Assembly: GCA_016794595.1 (NCBI GenBank)
Contig: JAEUJN010000064.1
Span: 1 to 33,448, forward strand
Direction: 5' to 3'
DNA length: 33,448 nt
Source of the DNA: Kineosporiaceae bacterium
GTDB taxonomy: Bacteria > Actinomycetota > Actinomycetes > Actinomycetales > Kineosporiaceae
Position numbers and translations under genes: made by a program. This document shows positions 8,465 to 16,238 of the stretch, piece by piece (the first letter of the stretch is position 1; every line of letters starts with the position of its first letter). Under the pieces are notes generated by a model. It ran no database searches. It worked only from the letters and a program-made list of their open reading frames with translations, and was not told the origin of the DNA.

Positions 8465-8470
8465 GCGGTC

Positions 8471-8971
8471 ATGGCGGCGGCAGCGGACACCCCGGACGAG
8501 CCCCGCTGGCTGACCGACGAGGAGAGGCAGACCTGGATCGCCCTGGTCGGGTTGCTGGCGCGCCTGCCCGGTGCGCTGGATCGCCAGCTGCAGCACGACC
8601 AGGGGATCAGCCACTTCGAGTACCAGGTGCTCGCCGGGCTCTCGATGGCCCCGGACCGCACGCTGCGGATGAGCGTCCTGGCTGACTTCGCCGAGGGCCA
8701 GCTTCCGCGGTTGTCGCAGGTGGTCGGCAGGTTGGAGAAGCGCGGCTGGGTGAGTCGGTGCGCCGATCCCACTGACGGCCGCTACACCCTCGCCACGCTC
8801 ACCGATGCCGGGTGGGACGTCGTGGTCGAGGCCGCCCCAGGGCACGTGGAACAGGTGCGCACGCTGATCTTCGACGTCCTCACCCGGGCACAGGTGCGCC
8901 AGCTCGGGGAGATCGCCCGCCGCATCCTGGCGGCCGCCGGGCCCCAGGGAGCCTGGCCGCCTCGGGGCTGA
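8471..8971 (+). CDS. MarR family transcriptional regulator
   Basis: A 166-residue winged-helix regulator. The DNA-binding part is the segment YQVLAGLSMAPDRTLRMSVLADFAEGQLPRLSQVVGRLEKRGWVSRCADPTDGRYTLATLTDAG shortened here to its key parts: recognition helix around LPRLSQVVGRLEKRGW and the wing DPTDGRY, where the D-x-R of the family is kept. Helices before and after form the dimer interface. It is divergent from doxX and three operator copies lie between them, so it most likely represses both genes until a ligand, perhaps a phenolic or oxidising compound, is bound. The ligand is not evident from sequence. No ribosome binding site is seen; the -10 box sits six bases before ATG. Confidence 0.92.
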   Translation: MAAAADTPDEPRWLTDEERQTWIALVGLLARLPGALDRQLQHDQGISHFEYQVLAGLSMAPDRTLRMSVLADFAEGQLPRLSQVVGRLEKRGWVSRCADPTDGRYTLATLTDAGWDVVVEAAPGHVEQVRTLIFDVLTRAQVRQLGEIARRILAAAGPQGAWPPRG

Positions 8972-8972
8972 C

Positions 8973-10139
8973 TCAGACTGCGACCGGGTTGCGGCCCGAT
9001 GGCGCCGCCGACTCCGTCACGCCCGAGGCCTTCTGCCGCCGCACACCGGGCTGGAAGTCGTTCGGCAGGGACAGCCGGATGATCTTCCACCAGGCCGAGG
9101 CCACCTGCTTGGGCAGTGGGCCGGAGACATAGGTCAGCCCGTACCGCTCGAACAACTGCTGCACACGCGGCGCGACCTCCTGGTAGCGGTTGCTGGGCAG
9201 GTCGGGGAAGAGGTGGTGCTCGATCTGGTAGCTCAGGTTGCCGGTCATGATGTGCATCAGCCGGCTCCCGCTGATGTTCGCCGAGCCCAGCATCTGGCGC
9301 AGGTACCACTCGGCGCGCGTCTCGCCGTCCAGGGTCTCCTTGGTGAAGGTCTCCACACCCCGGGGGAAGTGCCCGCACATGATCACCGAGTGGGTCCAGA
9401 CGTTGCGCGCCACGTTGGCGACCACGTTCGCCGCCAGGGTCGGCAGTGCCGAGGGACCGGAGACCAACGGGTGCACGATGTAGTCGCGCAGGATCTGCTT
9501 GCGCGCCTTGCGCCAGACCGCCTTCGCGCCGGCCTTCAGCCGATCGGTGTCCGTGCGCTGCTTGGTCACGTAGGCGCCGAGGTCGAGGTCGTACGCCGCG
9601 ATGCCGTACTCGAAGATCAGCATGTTGACGAAGTTCCACAGCGGCTGGCCCAGGAACAGCGGGGTCCACTCCTGGTCCTCGTCGACCCGCATGATCGCGT
9701 AACCCAGGTCGTTGTCCCGCCCGATCACGTTCGTGTACGTGTGGTGCAGCTCGTTGTGCGAGTGCTTCCAGGCCTCGGCCGGGGTGACGTTGTCCCACTC
9801 CCAGGTGGTGGAGTGAATCGCCGGGTCACGCATCCAGTCCCACTGCCCGTGCAGCACGTTGTGGCCGATCTCCATGTTCTCGAGGATCTTGGAGATGCTC
9901 AGCCCGAGCGTGCCCAGCAGCCAGGCCGGCGGGAAGATCGAGGCCAGCAGGACGGCACGGCTGCCCAGCTCCAGCCCGCGCTGGACCTTGATCACGCGCC
10001 GGATGTAGTCGGCGTCGCGTTGCCCGCGGTCGGCCAGGATCTCCTCCCGCAGGGCGTCGAGCTCCTTGCCCAGCTGCTCGATGTCGGCGGGGGTCAGGTG
10101 CGCGATCGGGCTGGTGCGCTTGTGCTGCAGGGCGGTCAT
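8973..10139 (-). CDS. Acyl-CoA/fatty acid desaturase, DesA3-like
   Basis: A membrane di-iron desaturase of 388 residues that should place a double bond in long-chain acyl groups. The three histidine boxes are present: HNVLH (H93, H97), HSHNELHH (H126-H133) and QIEHH (H308, H309). Hydrophobic stretches lie near 62-82, 160-185 and 225-255. It is most like the mycobacterial DesA3 (stearoyl-CoA delta-9) group, and the neighbour upstream is a reductase of the type that feeds electrons to DesA3 (Rv3230c-like), which supports the call. GGAGG lies about ten bases before the ATG. It ends one base after the marR-like gene ends, tail to tail. The position of the double bond is inferred from the family. 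Confidence 0.92.
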   Translation of the reverse strand: MTALQHKRTSPIAHLTPADIEQLGKELDALREEILADRGQRDADYIRRVIKVQRGLELGSRAVLLASIFPPAWLLGTLGLSISKILENMEIGHNVLHGQWDWMRDPAIHSTTWEWDNVTPAEAWKHSHNELHHTYTNVIGRDNDLGYAIMRVDEDQEWTPLFLGQPLWNFVNMLIFEYGIAAYDLDLGAYVTKQRTDTDRLKAGAKAVWRKARKQILRDYIVHPLVSGPSALPTLAANVVANVARNVWTHSVIMCGHFPRGVETFTKETLDGETRAEWYLRQMLGSANISGSRLMHIMTGNLSYQIEHHLFPDLPSNRYQEVAPRVQQLFERYGLTYVSGPLPKQVASAWWKIIRLSLPNDFQPGVRRQKASGVTESAAPSGRNPVAV

Positions 10140-10235
10140 GGGCCGGGGCCTCCGGGTCGGGTCGGCGGTGGCGTTCAGGGGGGTGCGTTCGGCGGGCGAG
10201 TTCAGGGCGCGTTCGGGAGTGCCGAGGGGCGTGCG

Positions 10236-11306
10236 TCAGGCCTCGACCCGGCAGGGGCCGGCGGCGGCGTTGATGCAGGTCTGGACGGCGACCGGGTCAC
10301 CCTGCTCGACGCTGGTCAGGGCACCGTCGCGCAGGTCGCGCACCGTGCCCTCGGTCAGCGGGACCACGCAGCGGTGGCAGATCCCCATCCGGCAACCGGA
10401 GGTCAGCAGGACGCCGGAGGCCTCACCGGCCTCGAGCAGGGACGTGGCGCCGTCCGCCTCGACCACGGGGCCGCTGCGCCCGAAGGTCACCTGGCCACCC
10501 CGGCCGACCGGGGCCAGCACCGGGCGGAAGCGCTCGGTGTGCAGCTGGTCGAGCCGCCCCTGCTGGTCGAGCAGGTCGGCGACGGTGTCGATCAGCCCGT
10601 TCGGACCGCACGCCCAGGTCGGGCGGTCGGCCAGGTCGGGGACGAGCTCGACGAGGTCCGCCGCGCTGAGCCGGCCCGACGTGGCCGTGTGCCGCTCCAC
10701 CAGGCGCAGCCGGCCGGCGGCGTGCCAGGCGCGCAGTTCGTCGGCGAACAGCACCTCCCGGCCGGTGCGCGCCGAGTGCACCAGGACGACGTCGGGCAGC
10801 TCGCTCAGCTGCGTGCGCAGGATGCCCATGACCGGGGTCAGGCCGCTGCCCGCGGTCACGAACAGCACCTTGGCCGGTGCCGGGTCCGGCAGCGTGAAGT
10901 CCCCGTCGGGGCCTTCGAGGCCGACGACCGTGCCGACTCGGAGGCGCTCGACGATGTGCCGGCTCACCCGCCCGTCATCGACACCGGTGACCGTGATGGT
11001 GAGGGTGCCGTCCAGCCCTGCCGGGCCGGTGAGCGAGTACGAGCGCCAGCAGCGCACGCCGTCCACCTCGACCCCCACCCGCACGTGTTGCCCCGCGCGG
11101 TGGCCCGGCCAGCGCCCGGCCGGCCGCAGGGCGACCGTGACCGCCGAGTCGGTCTCGCGACGCACCCCGACCACCCGGGCGCGATGGGCGCCGGGGTGCA
11201 GAGGAGCCAGCAGGTCCAGATAGTCGGCGGGCAGCAGTGGGGTGGTCGCCGCTCGGGCGAGGGGGGCGAGCACGGTGCGTACACCGTCCAACACACGAGG
11301 GGCCAT
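10236..11306 (-). CDS. Ferredoxin reductase with C-terminal 2Fe-2S domain, desaturase partner
   Basis: A 356-residue three-part electron-transfer protein. The FAD domain has RSYSLT, the NAD(P) domain has VTAGSGLTPVMG and CGPNGL, and the C-terminal plant-type ferredoxin domain has Cys305, Cys310, Cys313 and Cys344 (C-x4-C-x2-C...C). Electrons would pass from NAD(P)H through FAD and the cluster to the desaturase encoded 96 bases downstream, as in the DesA3/Rv3230c pair. An N-terminal extension of about 40 residues (LLPADYLDLLAPL) is typical of this subgroup. The gene is first in the operon and divergent from a PucR-type regulator, with two inverted repeats between them. Confidence 0.9.
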   Translation of the reverse strand: MAPRVLDGVRTVLAPLARAATTPLLPADYLDLLAPLHPGAHRARVVGVRRETDSAVTVALRPAGRWPGHRAGQHVRVGVEVDGVRCWRSYSLTGPAGLDGTLTITVTGVDDGRVSRHIVERLRVGTVVGLEGPDGDFTLPDPAPAKVLFVTAGSGLTPVMGILRTQLSELPDVVLVHSARTGREVLFADELRAWHAAGRLRLVERHTATSGRLSAADLVELVPDLADRPTWACGPNGLIDTVADLLDQQGRLDQLHTERFRPVLAPVGRGGQVTFGRSGPVVEADGATSLLEAGEASGVLLTSGCRMGICHRCVVPLTEGTVRDLRDGALTSVEQGDPVAVQTCINAAAGPCRVEA

Positions 11307-11340
11307 GATGACGAGTCTTCCTGATCCAGGGAGCTAAGGT

Positions 11341-11354
11341 CTCACCCCTGTGAG
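11341..11354. promoter_or_regulatory. Inverted repeat CTCAC-N4-GTGAG
   Basis: A perfect 5-bp inverted repeat 35 bases upstream of the reductase start, in the region shared with the PucR-type regulator gene. It lies five bases from a second inverted repeat; both are candidate operators for the desaturase operon. Confidence 0.4.
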
Positions 11355-11358
11355 GTGG

Positions 11359-11378
11359 ACAATCGCAGGATAGATTGT
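11359..11378. promoter_or_regulatory. Inverted repeat ACAATC-N8-GATTGT
   Basis: A perfect 6-bp inverted repeat in a locally AT-richer patch between the divergent desaturase operon and the PucR-type regulator gene. Its place suits binding by the neighbouring regulator. Confidence 0.45.
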
Positions 11379-11407
11379 TCTCTCGAGCCAAATCGCGAGG
11401 TTACAGC

Positions 11408-12655
11408 GTGCAACCGAATCCGCTGCGTCAAACCCTGGACCACCACGGCATCGCGCTGGACGCCGAGGTGGTCGCGGCGCTGCGCACCCGGCTGCCGGTC
11501 ACCGCCGAACGGGCCGTGGACGCCATTGCGGTACAGGTCGCCGAGTACGCCGGCCAGATGACCGGGGAGTTCCGCAGCCGGATCGAGGCGGCCGTGCAGC
11601 TCGCCCTCGGCGGGTTCCTGCGCCTGGCCGAACAAGCGGCCGACTCCGACGCCGGTACCCCGCTCGACCCGGTCCTGGACGACGCCTACGCTCTCGGCCG
11701 CGGTGAGGCCCGCTCGGGCCGGACCATGTCGGCCCTGCTGGCCGCCTACCGGCTGGGGGCCCGGATCGCCTGGCAGGAGTGGAGCGCCCAGTGCGTCGAG
11801 GTGGGGATGTCCGCCGAGGTGCTGGCCCGGTTCGCGGAGCTGATGTTCAGCTACATCGACGCACTGTCGGCGGCCAGCGTCACCGGTCACAGCGATCAGC
11901 TCGCGGTCAGCGGCAGGGTTCGCGATCAGTACCGTGAGCGGCTGGCCCAGGCCGTCCTGGCCGGCGAGGCGGAGGAGCGGGTGCGGGTGCTCGCCGAGCG
12001 TGCCGAGTGGCCCCTGCCGGAGAGCCTGACCGCCGTGGTGGTGAGGGCCTCCGACGCCCGGAATCTGCACGCGCTGTTGGGGCCGGACACGCTGGTGCTG
12101 CCCGGCGACGTCGTCGGCTGGGCCGGCGACGCCAGCGTGCTGCTGGCGGGCGGGCAGCGACGCGCCCTGCTCGATGCCCTGTCGACGGCCCGGGTGATCG
12201 TGGGCCCGACCCGCCCCTGGCGGGAGGCGGCGGCCTCCCTGGAACGCGCGCGACGGCTCTTCGTGCGCCACGGCCTGCGCCACCGCTCGTTGGACACCGA
12301 CCAGCACCTGGTGGAGCTGGTGGTCAGCGCCGACGAGGACGCTCTGCGCGACCTGCGGGAGCGGGCCCTGCGTCCTCTGGCGGGGGTACGGCCGGCAACA
12401 GCCGGTGCGCTCGTGGACACCTTGCGCTCCTGGCTGTTGCACCAGGGACGGCGAGAGTCGGTCGCCGCGGATCTGCTGGTGCACCCGCAGACCGTGCGTT
12501 ACCGGATGAGCAAGATCCGCGCGCTGTTCGGTGAGGCGCTGAACGATCCGGATCAGGTGATGCAGTTGACCGTGGCACTCGCCGTGCCGCCGGTCGCGAG
12601 ATCCCCCCGCACCGACGCGGGCTCCCCGGTGGGGGTGCACCCGTCACCGGGGTGA
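11408..12655 (+). CDS. PucR-type helix-turn-helix transcriptional regulator
   Basis: A 415-residue regulator. The N-terminal half is helical (AAVQLALGGFLRLAEQA, YRLGARIAWQEW), the middle resembles the GGDEF-like CdaR/PucR sensor region, and the C-terminus is the family's helix-turn-helix: DTLRSWLLHQGRRESVAADL, then VHPQTVRYRMSKIRALFG. The closest analogue by architecture and context is the FasR type that controls fatty acid genes in actinobacteria, and it is divergent from a desaturase operon, so control of membrane lipid unsaturation is a fair inference. The GTG at 11408 is chosen because GAGG lies seven bases upstream; a TTG at 11375 would run through this signal. A strong hairpin follows the gene at 12737. 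Confidence 0.85.
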   Translation: MQPNPLRQTLDHHGIALDAEVVAALRTRLPVTAERAVDAIAVQVAEYAGQMTGEFRSRIEAAVQLALGGFLRLAEQAADSDAGTPLDPVLDDAYALGRGEARSGRTMSALLAAYRLGARIAWQEWSAQCVEVGMSAEVLARFAELMFSYIDALSAASVTGHSDQLAVSGRVRDQYRERLAQAVLAGEAEERVRVLAERAEWPLPESLTAVVVRASDARNLHALLGPDTLVLPGDVVGWAGDASVLLAGGQRRALLDALSTARVIVGPTRPWREAAASLERARRLFVRHGLRHRSLDTDQHLVELVVSADEDALRDLRERALRPLAGVRPATAGALVDTLRSWLLHQGRRESVAADLLVHPQTVRYRMSKIRALFGEALNDPDQVMQLTVALAVPPVARSPRTDAGSPVGVHPSPG

Positions 12656-12736
12656 TCTCGATCCCGCCCCGCGTGGATCGTCGGACCGGCCGGGGAACGG
12701 CTCGCGTGGAGCTGCCCGGAGGAGGGCCCGGCGGAA

Positions 12737-12772
12737 GCTGTGCGCTGCTCCACGAGTGGAGCAGCGCACAGC
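12737..12772. terminator. Perfect 17-bp hairpin between convergent genes
   Basis: Two perfect 17-base arms (from GCTGTGCGC inward) with a 2-base loop, placed between the convergent PucR-type regulator and tautomerase genes. There is no T-run, as is common in high-GC actinobacteria. It probably ends transcription from both sides. Confidence 0.75.
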
Positions 12773-12860
12773 GGCGCGGCGTGGCACCTGGCCGGGGCCC
12801 GGCGAGGGGCGGAGAGAGCCACCGCAGTCCGTCGGCAGCACGTCCCGACGGCAGATGGCG

Positions 12861-13277
12861 TCAGGGGGTGATGCGGCGGGCCTCGATCTCGGCCCGGCGC
12901 AGGGCGGCCGCCGGGACCCCGCCGATGGCCCAGTCCTCGGGGTCGATCAACCAGATGCCGCCCCGGATCAGCTCGCGAGGGGTGCCCAGGACCTCGACCA
13001 GCAGGTCGGTGAACCCCGCGAGCAGCCGGTGGCGGTGGTCGAGCGGCCGGCCGGCCAGGAGGGCGAACTGGAAGAACGGGGCCGGCTCGGCCCCGTCGGC
13101 CACCAGTCGCCCGCCGACACAGGCCTGGGAGGGCTCGTGCAGGGTGGCGAAGGCACGCACGCGCTCGATCGGGCTGTCCAGCACCTCGGCGAACAACGCG
13201 CACGACCGGCGCAGGAGCTCGCCGACGGCGTCCGGGGCGTCTCGTCCCGCGACCAGGTGATAGTTCACGACGGGCAT
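12861..13277 (-). CDS. Tautomerase superfamily protein
   Basis: A 138-residue protein starting MPVVNYHLV: after Met removal Pro1 becomes the catalytic base that defines the 4-oxalocrotonate tautomerase superfamily. The length and the two-half layout (residues 1-60, then 75-130 with HRLLAGFTDLLVEVLGTP and IWLIDPEDWAIGG) fit the longer cis-CaaD/malonate semialdehyde decarboxylase-like members. The reaction cannot be assigned. The ATG at 13277 has GAGGAGG seven bases upstream. A perfect 14-bp inverted repeat (13298-13332) lies just upstream, between it and the divergent SDR gene. Confidence 0.82.
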   Translation of the reverse strand: MPVVNYHLVAGRDAPDAVGELLRRSCALFAEVLDSPIERVRAFATLHEPSQACVGGRLVADGAEPAPFFQFALLAGRPLDHRHRLLAGFTDLLVEVLGTPRELIRGGIWLIDPEDWAIGGVPAAALRRAEIEARRITP

Positions 13278-13297
13278 GGCAGGGCCTCCTCACGGCA

Positions 13298-13332
13298 CCG
13301 GCCGGCCGCTGGTGGTGACAGCGGCCGGCCGG
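13298..13332. promoter_or_regulatory. Perfect 14-bp inverted repeat between divergent genes
   Basis: CCGGCCGGCCGCTG and its reverse complement around a 7-base loop, 21 bases from the tautomerase start. Being between divergent genes it is not an ordinary terminator. It could be an operator or, in the tautomerase leader, a very stable hairpin near the ribosome binding site. Confidence 0.5.
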
Positions 13333-13408
13333 GAAGGCTACCGAATCGGCCGGCTGGGGGTGAGTACCGGCCGTTGTCTCGATGCCGAACAGCCGGCGGC
13401 GGGCTCAC

Positions 13409-13414
13409 TACCCT
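13409..13414 (+). promoter_or_regulatory. -10 box TACCCT of a putative leaderless promoter
   Basis: TACCCT ends six bases before the ATG at 13421 and no Shine-Dalgarno sequence is present, which also helps fix that start codon. Confidence 0.45.
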
Positions 13415-13420
13415 TCGCGC

Positions 13421-14278
13421 ATGCCCGATCGCCCTTCCGACCGCCCTGCCGATCGCCCCGCCGAGGTTCTTGCCGAGCTCCCTGCCGGCGCCGCCGCTCC
13501 CGCCACCGCTCCCGCAGCCGCCACCGGCCAGGCGAGCGGCACCGGGCAGGGCGTGGCCGTGGTCACCGGGGCCACCGGGACGCTGGGCACCGCGCTGGTC
13601 TCCCGGCTCGCCGCCGCCGGCCTGGCCGTGCTCGCGGTCAGCCGCTCGGGGGACGCCGTGGGCGCCGGCGAGCGGGCGTGCCTGGCCGCCGATCTGGGCT
13701 CGGACGGCGCCGTGGCGGCGATCCGGGCGGCGCTACCGCCCGGTGAGCTGTCCATCGCCGTGCACGCCATCGGGCTCCCATCGGCCCCGGGGGTGATGGA
13801 CGTCGACCCCGGGCTGCTCGCCCGGTCGGTGGACCTGAAGGCGGGCGGTTTCCTGCGACTGCTGCGCGCCGTCCGCGACCGGATCGTGCCCGGCAGCCGC
13901 CTGGTCGCGGTCGGCGGTCACCTGGGGATCGAGCCCACCGAGCACGCTCCGCTGGCCGGGGTGGCCAACGCGGCCCTGGCCAACCTGGTCCGACAGCTCA
14001 CCGGACCACTCGGACGGCTCGGTGCGAGCGTCCACCTGGTGGCCCCGGGCCCGTTCGAGAGCCCCCGGGTCGAGGCACTCGCCGCGGCCAAGGCAGCCGG
14101 CAGAGGCGTTGCCGCCGAACAGGTTCGGGCCGAGATGGCCGCCGAGTACCCGAGCGGCCGGCTGCCCTCGGCCGAGGACGTCGCCCAGGTGATCGCCCTG
14201 CTGCGTGACCCGGCGGCGGGCGTCCTGAACGGCTCGACGCTGTTCGCCGACGCCGGGGTGCGACGCGGCATCTTCTGA
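13421..14278 (+). CDS. Atypical short-chain dehydrogenase (SDR) lacking the Y-x-x-x-K pair
   Basis: A 285-residue Rossmann-fold protein with the SDR nucleotide motif VTGATGTLG (T49-G56) and the later family segments AVHAIGLP, FLRLLRAVRDRI and VHLVAPGPFESPR. Where active SDRs have Y-x-x-x-K, the aligned stretch reads LAGVANAALANL: both Tyr and Lys are absent. It may therefore bind nucleotide without normal SDR catalysis. The C-terminus GVLNGSTLFADAGVRRG is normal for the family. The first 45 residues are a Pro/Ala-rich low-complexity tail (DRPSDRPADRPAE) that is not part of the fold. The start at 13421 is preferred over an in-frame ATG at 13382 because of a leaderless -10 box. Confidence 0.8.
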   Translation: MPDRPSDRPADRPAEVLAELPAGAAAPATAPAAATGQASGTGQGVAVVTGATGTLGTALVSRLAAAGLAVLAVSRSGDAVGAGERACLAADLGSDGAVAAIRAALPPGELSIAVHAIGLPSAPGVMDVDPGLLARSVDLKAGGFLRLLRAVRDRIVPGSRLVAVGGHLGIEPTEHAPLAGVANAALANLVRQLTGPLGRLGASVHLVAPGPFESPRVEALAAAKAAGRGVAAEQVRAEMAAEYPSGRLPSAEDVAQVIALLRDPAAGVLNGSTLFADAGVRRGIF

Positions 14279-14383
14279 GCCGCCTCAGTCGGAACCCGCT
14301 GCCGGGCCACTCCACGCTGGCGGTGGCGGGGAGCCGACCGGGCGGGTGGCCGGGGTCCACGGCAGGGTGACAGGCTGATCGTC

Positions 14384-15637
14384 ATGCCTGTCGCCCACCC
14401 CGGCCCCCGTCCCGCGGTGCACTTCACACCCCCGACCGGGTGGCTGAACGACCCGCTGGGCCTGACCTGGCACCGGGGTCGCTATCACCTGTTCTACCAA
14501 GCGGTCCCGGACTCGACCGTCTGGCAGGCGTGGTGTCACTGGGGGCACGCGAGCAGCCCGGACCTGCTGGAGTGGACGCATCACCCGGTCGCCCTGGCCC
14601 CCGGTGAGGGCGATGGCGGCTGCTGGTCCGGCAGCGTGCTGCCGGGCGAGGGCGATCACCCGGCGACCATCTACTACACCGCCGTCGACCTCGCCGACCC
14701 CGACCAGGGAGCCGTCCGGGTGGCCCACCCCCAGGACGAGGACTGGCACGCCTGGCGCAAGGGCCCGGTGATCGTCCGCCCGCCCGCCGGGATGCGGATC
14801 TTCCGCGATCCCAGCGTGCTGCGCGAGGGCGACGGCTGGCGGATGCTGGTCGGCGCCGGGTACGACGACGGGCGCCCGGCCGTGCTCACCTACACCTCCT
14901 CGAACGGCACCGACTGGCAGCCGGACGGCGAGCTGATCGTCGGGACGGCGCTGCCCGGCATCATGCAGGGCTGGGAGTGCCCCCACCTGATCACGGTGGG
15001 CGATCGGCACGTGCTGATCGTCTCGCTGTGGGCCGAGGGGGAGGCCGGCGACGTGCTGGCCGGGGTGGGCCGCTACGCGGCCGGCCGCCTGGAGGTCGAC
15101 ACCTGGTGCCGGCTGGCCCAGGGACCCGGGCACTATGCCCCCACGGCGTTCCTGGACGCCGACGGCCGGCCCGGTCTGCTGTTCTGGATCAAGGGGATCG
15201 GTGACGCTGCCGGTGAGTGGTCCGGCGCGCTGAGCGTGCCGTACCTGATCTCGGTCGAGGACGGCGAGGTCCGGCTGCGGCCGCACCCGGTACTGGATGG
15301 GCTCGCGGCCGACGTCCGCGGCAGTGGCACGGGCCCGCACGTGATCAGCTGGCGGCCCGACCCGGCGTCCGGCCCGTTGACCGTGATCAGCGCCGCCGGC
15401 ACCGACAGCACCGACAACACCGACGGCACCGGCGGCACCGGCAGCCTGGTCACCCTGCGCGCGGTGCCCGGTGCGGTCGAGGTCAGTGCGGGCGGCCGCA
15501 CGGCCGGCCTGCCCACCGGGCGCGATCCGGTGACGGTGATCGTGGACGGGCCTGTGCTGGAGGTCTGCTCCGGTCGCGGCGTGCTGGGACTGTCGCTCGG
15601 TGCCTCGGTCCGGGCCTCACCGGGGTCGGGCGAGTAG
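14384..15637 (+). CDS. Glycoside hydrolase family 32 (fructosidase/invertase-like)
   Basis: A 417-residue GH32 enzyme, hydrolysing beta-fructosides such as sucrose, sucrose phosphate or fructans. The beta-propeller carries the nucleophile in GWLNDPLG (D23), the transition-state stabiliser in FRDP (D142) and the acid/base in WECPHL (E198). WSGS and YTAVD are further family marks. No signal peptide is present, so it should act in the cytoplasm, favouring a sucrose or sucrose-6-phosphate hydrolase role; no sugar transporter lies next to it. The C-terminal beta-sandwich region is short and interrupted by a Thr/Asp/Gly-rich run (DSTDNTDGTGGTG, about residues 343-355). CAGGCT seven bases before ATG hints at a leaderless start. 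Confidence 0.9.
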   Translation: MPVAHPGPRPAVHFTPPTGWLNDPLGLTWHRGRYHLFYQAVPDSTVWQAWCHWGHASSPDLLEWTHHPVALAPGEGDGGCWSGSVLPGEGDHPATIYYTAVDLADPDQGAVRVAHPQDEDWHAWRKGPVIVRPPAGMRIFRDPSVLREGDGWRMLVGAGYDDGRPAVLTYTSSNGTDWQPDGELIVGTALPGIMQGWECPHLITVGDRHVLIVSLWAEGEAGDVLAGVGRYAAGRLEVDTWCRLAQGPGHYAPTAFLDADGRPGLLFWIKGIGDAAGEWSGALSVPYLISVEDGEVRLRPHPVLDGLAADVRGSGTGPHVISWRPDPASGPLTVISAAGTDSTDNTDGTGGTGSLVTLRAVPGAVEVSAGGRTAGLPTGRDPVTVIVDGPVLEVCSGRGVLGLSLGASVRASPGSGE

Positions 15638-15678
15638 CCGGCACCACGGGCGGCGCGGGGTCGGGCCCCCGCCCGCAG

Positions 15679-15703
15679 GAATGCATCGGCCTTCCCGGGG
15701 TAC
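15679..15703 (+). promoter_or_regulatory. SigB/SigF-like promoter for the DUF4383 gene
   Basis: GAAT, a 15-base spacer and GGGTAC (15698-15703) fit the actinobacterial SigB-type pattern GNNT-N15-GGGTAC. It lies about 50 bases before the start codon at 15755. Confidence 0.45.
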
Positions 15704-15713
15704 CGAGTGCTCG

Positions 15714-15737
15714 CGGCCCACCACCCGTGGTGGGCCG
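15714..15737 (+). terminator. Perfect 11-bp hairpin upstream of the DUF4383 gene
   Basis: CGGCCCACCAC and GTGGTGGGCCG pair around two bases. It may end transcription of the GH32 gene or act as a leader hairpin of the next gene, since it lies six bases before the GGAGGAGG ribosome binding site. Confidence 0.5.
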
Positions 15738-15754
15738 ACCCCGGAGGAGGAACC

Positions 15755-16219
15755 ATGTCTCAGACACGTTCGACCCGCACCGGCTACGCCGCCTCACCGC
15801 TGCGCACGACGGCAGCGGTGGTGGGCGCCGTCTTCGTGGTCGTGGGGATCGCCGGCTTCGTCCCGGGGATCACCACGGACGTCGACCGGCTGGCAACCGC
15901 AGGCACCGATTCGCATGCCGAGTTGCTCGGCATCTTCCAGGTGTCGGTGCTGCACAACATCGTTCACCTGCTCATCGGTGCCGCCGGGCTGGCCATGAGC
16001 CGCACGGCCAGTGGTGCCCGCGCGTTCCTGATCGGTGGTGGGGTGCTGTACCTGGCGCTCTGGCTGTACGGCCTGGTGATCGACCTGGAGTCGACGGCGA
16101 ACTTCGTGCCGCTCAACACCGCCGACAACTGGCTGCACCTGGGCCTGGGCGTGGGCATGATCGCGCTCGGGCTGGCCCTGGCACGAGGCGAACTCGCCGG
16201 CCGAACCGTTCGCCGCTGA
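15755..16219 (+). CDS. DUF4383 family membrane protein
   Basis: A 154-residue membrane protein with four predicted helices: about residues 20-40 (TAAVVGAVFVVVGIAGFVPG), 65-85 (VLHNIVHLLIGAAGLAMS), 92-112 (AFLIGGGVLYLALWLYGLV) and 128-148 (WLHLGLGVGMIALGLALA). The segments LLGIFQVSVLHNIVHLLIG and DNWLHLGLG are marks of DUF4383, a family common in actinobacteria and of unknown function, often near stress genes. The ATG at 15755 follows a strong GGAGGAGG; an upstream in-frame start has no such site. A SigB-like promoter lies upstream. It is convergent with chaB. Confidence 0.88.
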   Translation: MSQTRSTRTGYAASPLRTTAAVVGAVFVVVGIAGFVPGITTDVDRLATAGTDSHAELLGIFQVSVLHNIVHLLIGAAGLAMSRTASGARAFLIGGGVLYLALWLYGLVIDLESTANFVPLNTADNWLHLGLGVGMIALGLALARGELAGRTVRR

Positions 16220-16238
16220 GGAGTTGCTGCCGCACGCC

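Noticed and set aside
9213-11324. Open frame of 703 codons on the plus strand opposite the desaturase and reductase genes
   Set aside because: Antisense shadow of two well-recognised genes on the minus strand; composition is typical of a non-coding frame.
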